Below are positions 45,501-57,848 of a stretch of 64,000 nucleotides of DNA, piece by piece. Numbering within the stretch: position 1 is the first letter of the stretch; each line of letters begins with the position of its first letter. The notes under the pieces are model-generated. The model had not been told where the DNA came from. It worked only from the letters and a program-made list of their open reading frames with translations, and did not search any database. The position numbers and the translations under genes are program-made. The stretch comes from Ciona savignyi (taxonomy: Eukaryota; Chordata; Ascidiacea; Phlebobranchia; Cionidae): the NCBI GenBank assembly GCA_000149265.1, contig CH003412.1, positions 3,849,452 through 3,913,451 of the forward strand, written 5' to 3'.

Positions 45501-48500
45501 GGTTGTCTTGTGCATTTTGTATTTGTGTTGCTTTGCTTAAAATCAAATCCTGTGGTCAATCGACGAGTAAACAATAACAGTTGAGCTGAACCTACTTTAT
45601 ATTTATTACGGACTTTGATCATAAGATATATAGACAAGTCGCTCATTTAAATTAGCATGTTCATTTCGCCTATTAATTTTGTGAATTCTATATTTTAGCA
45701 ATATTTCCTGAGAATTTAGACTTAACGAAAAGTTTTAAATATTCTGATTATCTAAAACAAAAACAAAAACATCCTGATCTACATAAACAACTAAATTTTA
45801 TTCGAAGCATACTGCCCACAAAATTTGCATTGCCGACGCTCTATGTAAATACAGGACCATTTTAACTTGGTGTTGTTTGGTGATACTGCCGAGCCTTGGA
45901 TAAGCGAGGTGCTGTCAACTGCATCCCCCCGAAGCGTGGCTGACGCGACTGCTTTCGTCAACGCCGCGACTGCCAGGGGCGGCACAAACATGCTGGTTGC
46001 TCTCCAAACCGCATTCGCTATTCTGGAGCCATACTTGCCTCCACTGCCCGGTAAGTGTGTGTCGGAGCCGGTCTGACTGCTCTACGTTTTTGCTGAGTAA
46101 TTGAGCTATGAGGACATTGCTTGAAGAACGTGTTCCTGTGGGCGCTATGTATTGTACACAAACTCACTTAAATTAATCGCTTTAGTGTATATTATTTGAA
46201 ATTCTTGATGAACAAGATTTAAAATTTCGAGGAAACCTTTAAAGCATGAATCATCTCAAAGTATAAGAAATATTTGTCACCCCTCGTAATTTTAGAAAAT
46301 GCCACACTCCCGGAAACGACCACTGTGCCCGCAACCCCGATTCCCATTCAACCTGAAGTACCCACAAGCCACTTCATCCGCAAGAGGGCGACAGAGACAG
46401 AAACTGAATTGTCCAACTATGCCAAGATGATCGTTTTCCTTACCGACGGAAGGTTCATCAATGTTTATATTTGAATAATTATTTCAAAACCTGTTATTTG
46501 GTATAATACGAAAGGGGAAACAAACATTGCAGTTGCATGTAACCAAAAGTTAAACAAATTGTTGCTGGGCTATTTGCATCGAAAACTGTTCTTAGATTTA
46601 AGGTCTCTGATAAATGTAAATCAGTTCTCGACTCTATCCAGCAGTGCACACGTACAGAAAACGCAACATCATGATCGTTATCACCAAATTATTAAGATAG
46701 AATATTTATGTTTATTAGGGAATAACGGCAACCTTAATAAAAAGTCGGTAGACAAAACCTCAGAAAAAACTGCCGAGCTGGGCTATTGCAGATATTGCAG
46801 TGTGTGGGTTTTAAACAACTTATTTACAAAACTGGAACGGGATAATAGTATCAGCTTAACCCGCATTGCATAGCCATACAGAATCAAGAATCGCAATAAC
46901 AACCATGTTGTACTAGACCCACAGAAGATAAAGTTGGTACGGACGGTATCATTTCCCGGATCGAAGCAATCAACGGGGAAAGAGTAAACCTACACACTAT
47001 GGGATTCGGTTCTTTGGTTGACATGCGGTTTCTCGATAAGCTCGCCGCATTGAACGGAGGTGTGTCGAGACGGGTGTTTGAGAGTTTAGATGCAGCTACC
47101 CAGGTTCGTTTCTTGATAAAAAGTCATCGTTGTGCCTATGAATACTCCGTTCTATATGTTAATTACCTTGACCATAAACTACTGATAAATATATCCAGAA
47201 ACAGGGCTACCACACTAGCTGCCCTTATAAATAATATTCTGTAAAGATCACGGTTAAACAAATTCACTAACTCATCGATTTAAGGATATCGACATTCAAA
47301 CTAGATACTGTGTGTTAGGTTGATGTCGACGAGGGAATTAATATATATATTGGTTTGCTTAAGTCGTACAATTTTATTTAGACTGCATCATTTTATTTAA
47401 GCTATTAATTTATATCCGCAATAAGTGCCCAACTAGTATTATTACTTTAGTAGCCTCATGTACGCATCGCATGTTTAGAATATAATGACGTTATTATTAA
47501 TCCAAAATATTTGAGGTAAAAGCGCACTAAAATTTATGTTAAACTACCGCAAATTAAGTCTTAAACTAAACTAACTATGGATGATTCTCTGTAATGCGTC
47601 AAATTAATGGCATGCTTTGTTATAATTTAAGGTTAAATGTATGTGTATTAGCATGCCATTAGTTTACAAGTATTCTTAGACCGACCTTTTATTTATTAGA
47701 AAATGGTCGGTTTTTGTGATTACGAACTGTGTATGGTGGCTGTTAATAGCGACTTAAAATAGTATGAGTAATCTGCCAATGCCTAAAATGGAAAAACATC
47801 TTCCCACACTCGACAGTATGCATTTAATTTAAATGGATTGTTTTAAAATTTTGCATTGTCCGTCCAAGTTGGACATAAAATCTGTTAACATAAATTTTGC
47901 TTTTCTCTATATATGGCTCTGTGGTCACCACTTAGAAGAAGTTAAAAACTATTATTATGCGCTACTGTAATTTGTTTTCATCTTACATAAGCCTTATAAT
48001 CTTTCACAGGCCTATATTTTCGCTACTTCCCATCAAGTAACAAATGTTAGTTGGTTGTTTGTTAATAGAAATCGTAACTATATATACTTTGATTAAGAAA
48101 CAATATATACAAAAAAGTCACAATTCTGACTGCTAACAGGTAAATAATAGTTATCCCTTACTTTCTTTTGTTAAAATATCGCATATTTTCGTTATGTTGT
48201 ATTAACGAATTGATATTTTCTTTCACGATTTTTACATTTCAGATTCGAAATTTCTTCGACGAAATATCTTCTCCCGTCCTCACCGATGTCTCTGTTGAAT
48301 ATCTGTCGGATAAAATTGAAGACGTCACGACCAACGACTTGGACATCTTGTTTTCCGGGTCAGAGATGGTGGTTGCCGGTAGGATTTTGGAAGGAGAGGA
48401 TTTGCTGGACTTGGGCGAGAATGGAGAAAGCAGACCACGAAGGCAAATAAGCGGAAAGGTCGGTTACATTTAAAAAAACAAACCCCTTTCCATCTATCTC

Positions 48501-51500
48501 TTTGAATCCCCCCTTTCCATTAATCTCTTTGAATTCTCGTTATAATCAGAAAAAGTAGGAACAATCAGAAAATGTAGGAATAAACATACAGTTTAAGCAA
48601 TTTAGTTCTATTAGAAGAAACGTCCATTAAGTATATCTTATCTACGTAGATAAGGGCCTGCAGGGATTAAACATGAAAGGATCATGTATTTATTAATATT
48701 TGAAAAGCGGATTGTTATACATAAATTCGATGTTTAGTATTAAATATTGTTGACGATGTGTTTCGCGTTGGCATAAACCTTTTGTTTAAAAAATTGCAGT
48801 TACGAGGGCGATCTTTCGACAACGACTTTGAAATTGACTTTGATTTAGACCCGACGGAGACCTCCAGGATTGCGGAGTCTCCACATTCGGTGAGCACACG
48901 CATTGCAAACATGTGTGCCAAATAATCTATGACTTTATATATGTCTGCAGATTGCGAATTTCACGGAGAGAGTGTGGGCATTTCTCAAAGTAAAAGAGCT
49001 ACTAAAGGGTGCGAACATTGCGTCGAATGCCACATTGAAAGAAGCATTGAGAGAAGAAGCACTGAATATGTCACTAAAGTAAATATATCTAGTTAGCCCT
49101 GGACATAAACTTATGCACTGTATATTGTTAAATGTATTTATTCCTACCTAAATTTCAAACCTTCGCATTGATGAATTTTGTACTTTCATAAAACAACTGT
49201 CCATTAGACATTGGAATCGCTATAAACTGGCAGTGCACATGTCCGATACTAATGACTGCATGCTTTTAAATTTAAATTATGAATTTCTACATCAACGCTT
49301 TAAAATAGTTTTCTTTTTCGCACCTTTAGTCACATAAAAATGGCTTCCCCACAGACATAACTTTGTGACGCCATTAACCTCGCTGGTGGTGGTTCGACCC
49401 GAAGATCGGAAAAGGATCGAAGCGAAGCTTAGGAAGGAGGCGGAGGCGGAGAAAAAAAGAATCGAAGCGGAAAAACGGCTGGAAGAAGAAGCGAAACTTG
49501 TGTATACGAGTAGAAAGAAAATGAGGCGACCAGAGCTAGCCTTGGATTTTGCTCCTCCCGCTCGAGTGTCCAGCGAAAGTAAAGGAGGATTTTCTGGAGA
49601 TCCTCATTTCATAGTTCCCCTAACTCCCAAAATAAACCTTTGTTTTAATTGGGACGGAGAAGACGGCGAGGTACGTACATCAATGTCAAGATAATTATCC
49701 AACATGCATTCTTATGTGTACGCTGGTGCACGATTTACCAAAGCTAATATCCATATATCTGTATTCTTGCTTGTTGAAGTATTATTAAATAATAGGACGA
49801 TTTAACAAAGCTAATATCAATATATCTACATCGTTGCCTGTTAAACTATCATTAAAAAATAAAAATTACTTATAAAACACAACTGATCAGGGTTGTAAAC
49901 TAAATCATTGGCCCGGGACCTGATTAAACACAAGTTGTCACCCGCTGTCTCCAGGTATACAACCTTCTCTACGACCCAACACAGAATTTAACGGTAAACG
50001 GGGACATCGTAGCAGTGGCCGCACCGCCTGGCTCGATGAAGCCGAATCGAACCTACATCTCGAACTTGTACATACACATACCGCAGCAAAAGTTCAAAAT
50101 AATTGTAAGTCTTACCATCCTTGACATTGTTATGAAATGAGTAAATTATGCTTAAAGCCGCTGCTATTTATCGTGTTATATTTCTGGAGATGTAATTATG
50201 GAGAGGTAATTATAAGAGGTAATTATAAACACAAGACCAAATCCGAAAGTCCTCGCTACATTTCCGATGGTATATGATGTATGTTATTTTACAGGACTAA
50301 GTTTCGAAATAGGTTAGGGGTTGTTACAACCACTGTTTTTGTATATCTGTCGGTATATGTGTCGGTCGCGTTAACCATTCGACCACACGATTGTACAACC
50401 GAAAATTCCATTGCTCCTGCAAAAACTACATCTAACGCACACCAGTGTGCAAGTGCGGCGGTTTTAAATTTTTAAAATAATACACAAGCCGATTCTATAC
50501 TAAATGAATGCTTCCCAAATATTGGCCCCGGTTTATTTTCCATAATAATATAGTAGCAGTCTATATGTTGTTTATCTTCGTACAGGTACGTCCATACAAT
50601 GTAACCTTTATTCCTGTCGGGGCGCAACCTTTCACTGTACCGGTAACAACGCCGATAAGGTTCAGTGGAAAGGGGATCCGGTTCCAGGTCCACGACATCA
50701 CCCATACCAGAGCCCGTATTGATGTGATTATCGACGGCTTGAACTTTCAGGTGAGGTTTCCTACTGCGGTCTCTAAATGTCGTGCTCTAAATGAACTGGC
50801 GTGAACTAGCTACCGCGAAGTATAAAAGTATAATTCTTTAAGCAAACTAAAAGTATGAGCTAATATAAACCTACGAACATGCTGCAGGGTGATTCTACAA
50901 TGCTTATATAAAATACTCTATAGGGGAAAGAGTGGGTAAAATGGGCCCTTTAGTTGCAAATCGGATTTTTTACTGATATAAAGCCCGCTGGACTTAAGTT
51001 TTTCATGTGGTGTCACCTAATACCAAAGTCTTCACACATAACATGTTAACTTTCTAATAATTCTTGTTAAATATATTTTATCAACAAAGAAAAATATTTC
51101 GTTAGTGGCCCATTTTAGACAAGGGTGCAGTCTAAAATGGGCCCCGGCCCGTTTTCGATATTAACATTTCGCTAGATAACAATATCAATATTCGCTTCCC
51201 ATATAAACAATGTTATTACTTTTCTTTTTATGATGTAGTTTTTTTTTTTTTAATTTAACACTTTGGATTACAGCAATTACTTTTTATTTAATACCCAGTT
51301 ACTAGTATACTAATGCAATAACACCTTGCTACTTTAGTGGAAGCATAACTATCAATTCATGTTATTAATAGCATTTAGAAAACCCGTTTAGTTTATTGTG
51401 AAACACATAATATGACTGTTAGTGCTAAGTCCAGCCCTTTTAATACTGTTAATGCTAAGTCTAGGCCCGTTAGTTACCAAATGAACATAGGGGGCCCATA

Positions 51501-54500
51501 TTAGACAGGTGCCAACATACGACTTAAAATCTCTATAAAAAATTCTTTAAAAAAGAAGTTTTATTACTACCAGTAAAAGTAGGTCTAGGCTATATAGTTC
51601 TATTTAACTACAGTAAAAGTTATTTTAGCATTTGATCTTTTCTATTATATATTAGCAGAAAACAAAAATTGCAAATTTAGATTCAGACCTTCTCAAACCG
51701 AAATAACTACAGAAAACATTGAGTTTGGTGATTTCACGCTCAAACTTCGGTTTGGAGATTCCATAAGTTGATATACTGACACTGGTTCTTGCAGCAAATT
51801 TTATTCTTCAAAATATATTGAAAATTGGATGGGGCCCATTTTACCCACGTGGCCCATTTTACCCACTTTTCCCCTATACAGAAACACCTTGTGCCAAGAT
51901 TTAACGTCTAAAAATATAATTCTCATTACCAGCCTAGGTTTACAACCTCGTCATAGAATATACAATCTTTAATTTCAGTAAGAATTGTGAAGTTTTGTAG
52001 AGTTAGTTAAAATGAAGGTACCAAGCATAATTTATCTAACGATGTGCTATTTTAAAACTTTTTTACCAATGTATTTGTTTTTACCTATATAAAGTAGGCG
52101 TTCTATTCAATAACCATTTTTATCTAAGCGTCCAAAATTTGAACCGAAAAAACTCTGAACCGAAAATGTATCATAAAAACAATAAAATCTAATGCGATCT
52201 AAGCGATTTTAAAAAATATCCCACTTTTCGGTATACTTTTATAATTTTAGGACACGATTTTCCGTGCTACAAAGCAGTCTCACAGAGACTTTGCCATTAA
52301 CCAAGCATAGTTCATAAAACTTTTTTTTAACTTTCTAAATTCCAGTTGGTTTAATATTTTAAACTGATTGTAAAAATAATTATTAGAAAACCCCCACTCG
52401 TGTATTCTCTGTATTAACAAAGTGGTAAGTCTCAGGTCTACCATAAATGTAATCTCGTCCGCAGATAAGTTTTTAAATACGGGTTTTTTTTCAAGCCACA
52501 CTATCAATGTGCTGTGTAAAATGTCATAATATAAATATTCTGCAATTCGACTGGTAAATCAAACTGGGCACAATTCGAGGTTGACACTTTATTCCGTTAA
52601 AGCGTATCGACTTCGCGTAGTTTTGTAGCGGAAATTTACACTAGCGTGTAATTGGCCGGAGGCACATAATCCGTTGTTTATTGGAATTCCATCCACAATC
52701 ACTGGGTATGTAGACTGCATACTTTTACTTCATAAAATATTTACTTGTTCATGATACCGACCGAGTCCAACCAATAAACGTGAGGGATTAAAAAGATTAA
52801 ATAATCCAGACAATAAATTCCCACGATCGACTAAATCATCCACACTACCGGTAAATTAATAAATATAGAATGCAATAAGTCATATATGTGTATTTGGTCA
52901 CGACATTCAATGTAAACATATATATATAAATATAAAGTAATGAGGTATGGAGGGACTTTCTCTGTGGTCTGTGGAAAATCGTCAAAGAAGCGATTCGTAC
53001 GACCGCCTGTTATCTCCAGCAACTGAAGTTCAATCGAGGACGCTCCATTGCATATGATTGTGTCATTGCCCAAAGCTCTGTCACGGCTCAAATGTGATCG
53101 ATGCAACCGCAAGAGTTTACCAGCAGTAGGTCCTACAAATCCCGCAGGTCACCTTTACTTGCTTATGCGGCTTCTTACGCGATCTAAGACGATATTTCTT
53201 CATGGTCTTGTTGCAGTTTTTACGCCGGCGGCATCTTCTTCTTCGTCGTTTCATTTTTCTTGCAAACCGCTTTGCGTTCGCTAAAAATGCAAGTCATTGG
53301 TCACTTATCATTTACACTTAATTTACACATTACAATAACTTGGCGTTTAATTGTCGTAGGTCTGCTAACTAAATGTATCTCCTAAAACACATTAAAAGCA
53401 AAAATATTGCTTACCTCTATCTGGGAGGCTGCGCTTGGATAAAACCGACGAATGACAGTGGTTAGCAAGCTCAACACACGCCACGGCCAAGATAGGCCCG
53501 CATTTCTGTATCTGCAAAACCCCCCTCCTGAAAATGCGAAATAAAGTTAGCACATAGCAGATTTCAAACGCCATGTTGTCATCAAGTAGGGCAAAATTGT
53601 TAGTTCTTACTTTCCGCCTTGAATGGTCAGTTTCGGTCCGCCTCGTCCCCGAAAGACTTTTGACGGCTCGCTTCTGTTCCTGGCCAAACGTCGAACTCTA
53701 AACACTTTCGCTTCACATCCGGCCAAAACTACTAAAACCAGGAGCAAACAGGACAACAAAATCAACTGTCTCATCGATCGTTTCATTTTTTATAATTTTT
53801 ATTGCAACCTTCGTTTCGAAAATCTGACAACTCTGTAGACAAGCCGTGAAGAGAATATGTTTCCGGAAGACAACTCTCGATTTTATAGTAAATTTCGAGT
53901 GCCTTTTCCGATCTCTCTCTTACGTTCGTCACTGCGGGCAGTGCGGTTTCGTCTAATAAAAGTAAAAAAGCCCAGTTCGACCTCCTCGTCTTAACTCCGG
54001 CGTTTTATTTTTAATTTTAGTTTTAAAATTAAAGAGAGGAATTTGGACTTTGGTGATGGCGTCAGTTTGTTTGTTACATACCATCCCATTAAAGTGCGAG
54101 TATTTTAATCAATATTCACCATTTATGTGTAAAGAATTCCAAGTCTTCCGAAAGTGCTGGACGATTTGTTCATTTACACTGTTCATTCTTTTTAGCTTTT
54201 TAATTCCACTTGATTTTTAACGGCTGTTTAAGCCATGAAATTCACCAAAGTATGAAATGAAGTTTATCCCCACACACTGAAAGTGGAAAATGAAAACGAT
54301 ACCACGGTGTCGGATTGTGTCGTGGCCGGTCCTATCAAATTTGCTTCGCGGTTGTGAACTAGGCTGGTAATGAGATTTATATTTTTTAGACGTAATCTTG
54401 GCACAAGCTGTTTCTGTTTAGAGTATTTAATATAAGCGTTGTAGAATAAGTCATTAGGTTTGTTTAAAGGAGTTATAACTTTTGATTATAATTGTACGAA

Positions 54501-57397
54501 GTGGTATTCGTATGTCTTTCGTCTTCGGCGACTTAAATTTATGATCACAAGTACTTTTCACCACACACTCTTTTAATAATTACCGGTGTTTTCCGGTCCT
54601 ATTTTTGTTTAGGCTTAGATAAGCTGCCACTCAAGTTAAAATTAATGCGAGTCGAGCCTATTGGAAACTGGACTATGCCGCTAAGATTTATCGGCGTTTT
54701 TTACGCCGCGCCTTTAAGGGGATTTTTCTCGTGCCTTTGGATTAAACAGCGAACGGTATATAAAACTTACACATTCCAAACAGTTCGGGTACAAGCCTGT
54801 ATTGTGTTACTAAGCAATCTGGTAATCCGCAGATCGATGATAGGTCATTTATCTTTTCTGTAACGTAATGTTGTTTGGTGTAATGTTTTCAAGTTCCGAA
54901 ATGAACGGTCAAACGCATCGCGTTGTTTGAAAAAAATATCTGAATATAAAATATCGACTGCGTAAGTGAGTAGAAAACACTGTAATACCCCGAAGCGTAT
55001 TGGACTTTAGACTCCCGCCTATAATGCTACGTGAAGATTGCATAACATTTTTCGACTAGTTTATTATTGTCAATCCAAGTTTTTGGTCATGTGTCGGTCA
55101 ATACTTTTTTCCAACTTATATTGACGCAAGGTGGTGACGTCATTGAAATATTTTGGGCTGTGTTTTCCGCGAACCAGTTTATCCCCAATTTCACTATGAC
55201 TGTGTTTTAACCACGCAACATTCGATGGGATCGCAACGTTGTTATATACGCCACATGTCAGAAAATTAACGTACCAGAGGGATAGTTAGGCAAACACTAA
55301 CTGTGGGTTTCAAATGCACGTAGACTAATATATGTTTTGAGGAATTTTCAAGAGGCCTGAAGACATGATGATTTAGCCGAACTTCGCACTCAATACAGGT
55401 TATCAACTCAATCGCCATCGGATAAAGGGGTGTAAATAATCCGATTTTATTAAGTTAGGTCTTAGCCTTTGATAATGACAGTCACAAATGCATGAATCAA
55501 TTGCAGGTTGGGCGCCAATGTGCCGATAGACCCGATGACAAGATAGCGGAATCTGAGTTGTGCCTTAGGCGGTTTAGTTCCGTAACGATTATTCACTTTC
55601 GGGATTCCAAATAGATTACCAGTAATATATCAAAGGTTCGGAAATTTCGTAATTTTGGTTGTGAAATTCCTCCGTATTAGGTTAGATCTTTGAATGGAGT
55701 TTTTTCGTTTAGTTGAATCACATATTCGGCTTACGTTTGGACATGACTCGACACGAAAACAAATGAGAAAGGATTTTTATCCAAAGATCACAATATCACT
55801 GAAATAAACCAACAACCACAATCGAATACCAAACAACACGTGTAGATATATTGCAACACCAAAAGGCCATAATTTCTTAAATGTTTGAATCAGAGTAATT
55901 CAAAAAGTCTGAGAAAGGGATTTTCTAGGTACATATACTTCACTCCACACAATTTTCCGTTACATGCATGACAGTGGGAGAAAATAGTACCTGTGGGCTC
56001 TTGTTGTGGAGAACTATTTAGATAGTAAGTACTTTATTATTATAATTGACATTTAATTTAAATAGAAAACTGCGGTTTATTTTAGAAATATGGGAGAAGA
56101 ACTTACTAAATATGTTCACAATGGGTAAAAATACACATCCAACCGGCACACTAATCGTTTTTTATGTGTACCTGGTGCCGTTCACCGAAAATAATCCCGA
56201 CCACGCTCGCTGTGTAAAAAAGTACACCCCCATGGCTAGTTGCCTTATCCTCATTTATGTACATGTTTTCATGGTGAGTCGTGGTAATGAATTTGCTCGT
56301 CAATTGTTGGCACGATAGATTTATGAGTTTGTATGACAGGTATCGACTCTGTCCTTAAAAAGCACGGGGATTAGGCTATGCTTTCAACACTGCATGGAAT
56401 TTTTGTACGCCCGCGGGGAAATTTCTACAATTAACCGCTTTGTGCCGTGCACGGTGGACTATTTATGCAACAAAGGCGTGGATTTGCGAAACCATATCTC
56501 TTAATTTAAGCTTCCAGCGGCTTTCATGTAATAGTACCGCAACCACCTCCCGCACGTTGTAAAATTACGTTTCCATATTCCGTAGCATCGCGAAAACGAA
56601 CTTGACATTTTTTATAGCAATTCTGACCGCATATCATCAACATTCGGCAGCCTAAATGGATAGAATGCCGCAATTTGAACAAAATGAGATAATTGCATGT
56701 TACATTTCAGGTGGTACTACATCGTAACAACCGGCATCTTTACTCAACCGACCACCTGGACTTTTCGGTCCGTAGCAGCGGCTCAAAACTCGGGCGAGGC
56801 GTGGATGGTGTGATAGGACAGTTCCTAAACTCACACGTCATCGTATTAAATGGAGACGCGGAGGAGAAGGAAGCATTCATCCTAATAGAGTTAGTTGCTC
56901 GTTCAAATTCGTGATGATGTTCTAATAATTTTTATTCCTTTGCGGTAAAAGGCTGTTGACATGTTTATACACGTGTTGTGGATAGGGTTGGAGGTAAGGA
57001 TAAAAGGTGTAGAAATAAACCGCATGCCCACAGGCAGGTTACCGGCATATATTGTGGCTAAAAGATGCTGCTCTAGATTTTGGTTAACCAAACAAAAGGT
57101 CCCATAGAGGCAGCATAATATTTTTTTAAAACTAGATTCGTTTTTTTAATGTGTTAATATTATTTTAATTTATTTACTAATTAAAATATATTTTCTACTT
57201 TTTGAAAATTAATTTCCTTTTCTTTATACAGTGAGCAACTGGGCCAGGTGACAAGAACCAAAAAGAAATTACCAACAGACAGAGGCATGATCGAATGCTG
57301 GTTTGCCAGAAACAATGCTCGTGAGCTCACCCGGCATGCTCACGAGCGGTACTTAGTGGACAAGCTTACTGCGGAGCCATTTTACTCGGTCGAATAA
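42580..57397 (+). CDS. Inter-alpha-trypsin inhibitor heavy chain-like (3' half of the possible fusion)
   Basis: Exons: 42580-42691, 42880-43060, 43429-43563, 43843-44027, 44454-44600, 44924-45074, 45855-46050, 46296-46452, 46917-47103, 48243-48458, 48800-48889, 48951-49078, 49355-49670, 49955-50104, 50586-50750, 56711-56889, 57232-57397. The VIT domain opens RYAETVVTSIVTNNAD and continues RRIRGEYEYAVTI. The VWA domain has FVIDTSGSMFGYK (MIDAS D953 in fused numbering), DHFNLVLFGDTAE, RGGTNMLVALQ, IVFLTDGR. Then IRNFFDEISSPVL, FSGSEMVVAGR, FVTPLTSLVVVRPED, and a charged Lys/Glu-rich probable coiled coil (1321-1352) at an unusual place. GDPHFIVPLT follows (D1387), the site where heavy chains are cleaved and ester-linked to chondroitin sulfate in vertebrates. 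The ITIH C-terminal domain ends CWFARNN...FYSVE. The first exon has no in-frame Met and an in-frame TAG lies upstream, so it needs an upstream exon; the VWA7-like exon 11 fits in phase. Heavy chains bind hyaluronan in extracellular matrix. Confidence 0.92.
44030..44327 (+). mobile_element. Two Ser/Leu-tRNA-like SINEs at one site, three TSD copies
   Basis: The 15 bp sequence AGTTGTGAAAACGTG occurs at 44031-44045, 44161-44175 and 44313-44327. SINE copies fill the two gaps. Each has a tRNA-like head (GGCCGAATGATTACC; box-A-like), CATATACC, a box-B-like TGGGTTCGAAACTTGG or its decayed form, and an A-rich tail. The first TSD starts 4 bases into the intron after exon ending 44027. Confidence 0.88.
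44733..44758 (-). mobile_element. Ser/Leu-tRNA-like SINE head fragment
   Basis: The reverse complement reads TGTGTGGCTGAACGGCTACC then GCAACCG, matching the family head. The rest of the element is not clearly preserved. Confidence 0.45.
48483..48537 (+). repeat. Small tandem duplication
   Basis: Two copies of CCCCTTTCCATCTATCTCTT / CCCCTTTCCATTAATCTCTT followed by TGAAT lie just after the exon ending at 48458. Confidence 0.65.
49732..49863 (+). repeat. Tandem duplication of about 67 bp
   Basis: Two diverged copies start GATTTACCAAAGCTAATATC and GATTTAACAAAGCTAATATC and continue in parallel to an ATTAAAT/ATTAAAA stretch. Located in the intron between exons ending 49670 and starting 49955. 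Confidence 0.65.
50293..50396 (-). mobile_element. Ser/Leu-tRNA-like SINE, reverse orientation
   Basis: The reverse complement contains CGTGTGGTCGAATGGTTAAC, GCGACCGACACATATACC and TTCGAAACTTAG in family order. Confidence 0.7.
50921..51876. mobile_element. 956 bp TIR element (MITE), TA-flanked
   Basis: The termini TAGGGGAAAGAGTGGGTAAA and, inverted, TAGGGGAAAAGTGGGTAAA continue through ATGGGCC, giving inverted repeats of about 26 bp with one indel. TA flanks both sides (50919-50920, 51877-51878). GGCCCATTTTA-type motifs are repeated inside. No open frame of note. It lies in the 6 kb ITIH intron. Confidence 0.82.
53117..53786 (-). CDS. Nested gene: secreted cationic cysteine-containing protein, unknown family
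   Basis: Complete 150 aa frame in three exons (53611-53786, 53415-53527, 53117-53280), all GT-AG and phase-consistent (453 nt), antisense inside an intron of the ITIH-like gene. A strong signal peptide (LILLSCLLLVLVVLAGCEA, cleavage near 26) is followed by an Arg-rich segment. Eight cysteines lie in the mature part at 68, 76, 83, 113, 119, 142, 145 and 149. A dibasic site SKRSLPDR sits at about 89-96. A very basic stretch at 100-135 holds five or more consecutive Arg. The end is VTCGICRTYCW. I recognise no family. Even Cys number, dibasic sites and charge would suit a processed secreted factor, a heparin-binding ligand or a host-defence peptide, but none of these is shown. Confidence 0.75.
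53790..56710. other. Remainder of the large ITIH intron
   Basis: Upstream of the nested gene and before the penultimate ITIH exon no further exon or repeat is recognised. The flanking host exons (ending 50750 and starting 56711) are both phase 0, so no host exon is missing. Confidence 0.45.
53881..53887 (-). promoter_or_regulatory. Candidate TATA box of nested gene
   Basis: Minus strand TATAAAA lies 95 bp upstream of the nested gene's start codon, giving a plausible 65 nt leader. This would be a promoter inside the host gene's intron. Confidence 0.4.
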
Positions 57398-57841
57398 TGT
57401 TCTCGCGAGATGGCGCAACAGAGACACGCAAAACTGTAACAAGAGTTCAGCATGCAAAACTCAGCATAATCTATAAACAATCAGTATGCAGCATTGCCCC
57501 GCAAGTAACAAAGCTCAGTAGAACATATACTGTGTATTTTGTATGATAATAACCTCATGAATATACGTTGCCTCCTTAACCTGGCTGAACAGCTGTTTTA
57601 CCCCTGTCGCTCTATTCCACATATTGGGGAAAATTTAAAGGCGCGGTTACTACTGTTCCGATAAAAGGTTTTTATGATCAATAAAGGTACTTTCCTAAAA
57701 CTACACAATTGTATAAAATTGTCTTTGATGATTTGAAGCGAATTGGTCGGGTATTCGCAGAAATACCGCATCTTTAACCCCATCCGCGAAATGACCGTGT
57801 ATTGTGGATGTCACATGTCTTACAAAATGCCACAATTGTTA

Positions 57842-57848
57842 TAATAAA
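57842..57848 (+). terminator. Poly(A) signal of the VWA/ITIH gene
   Basis: AATAAAG lies about 450 bp after the stop codon at 57395-57397, within TATAATAAAGAAAG. It is the first AATAAA-type signal noticed downstream. Confidence 0.5.
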
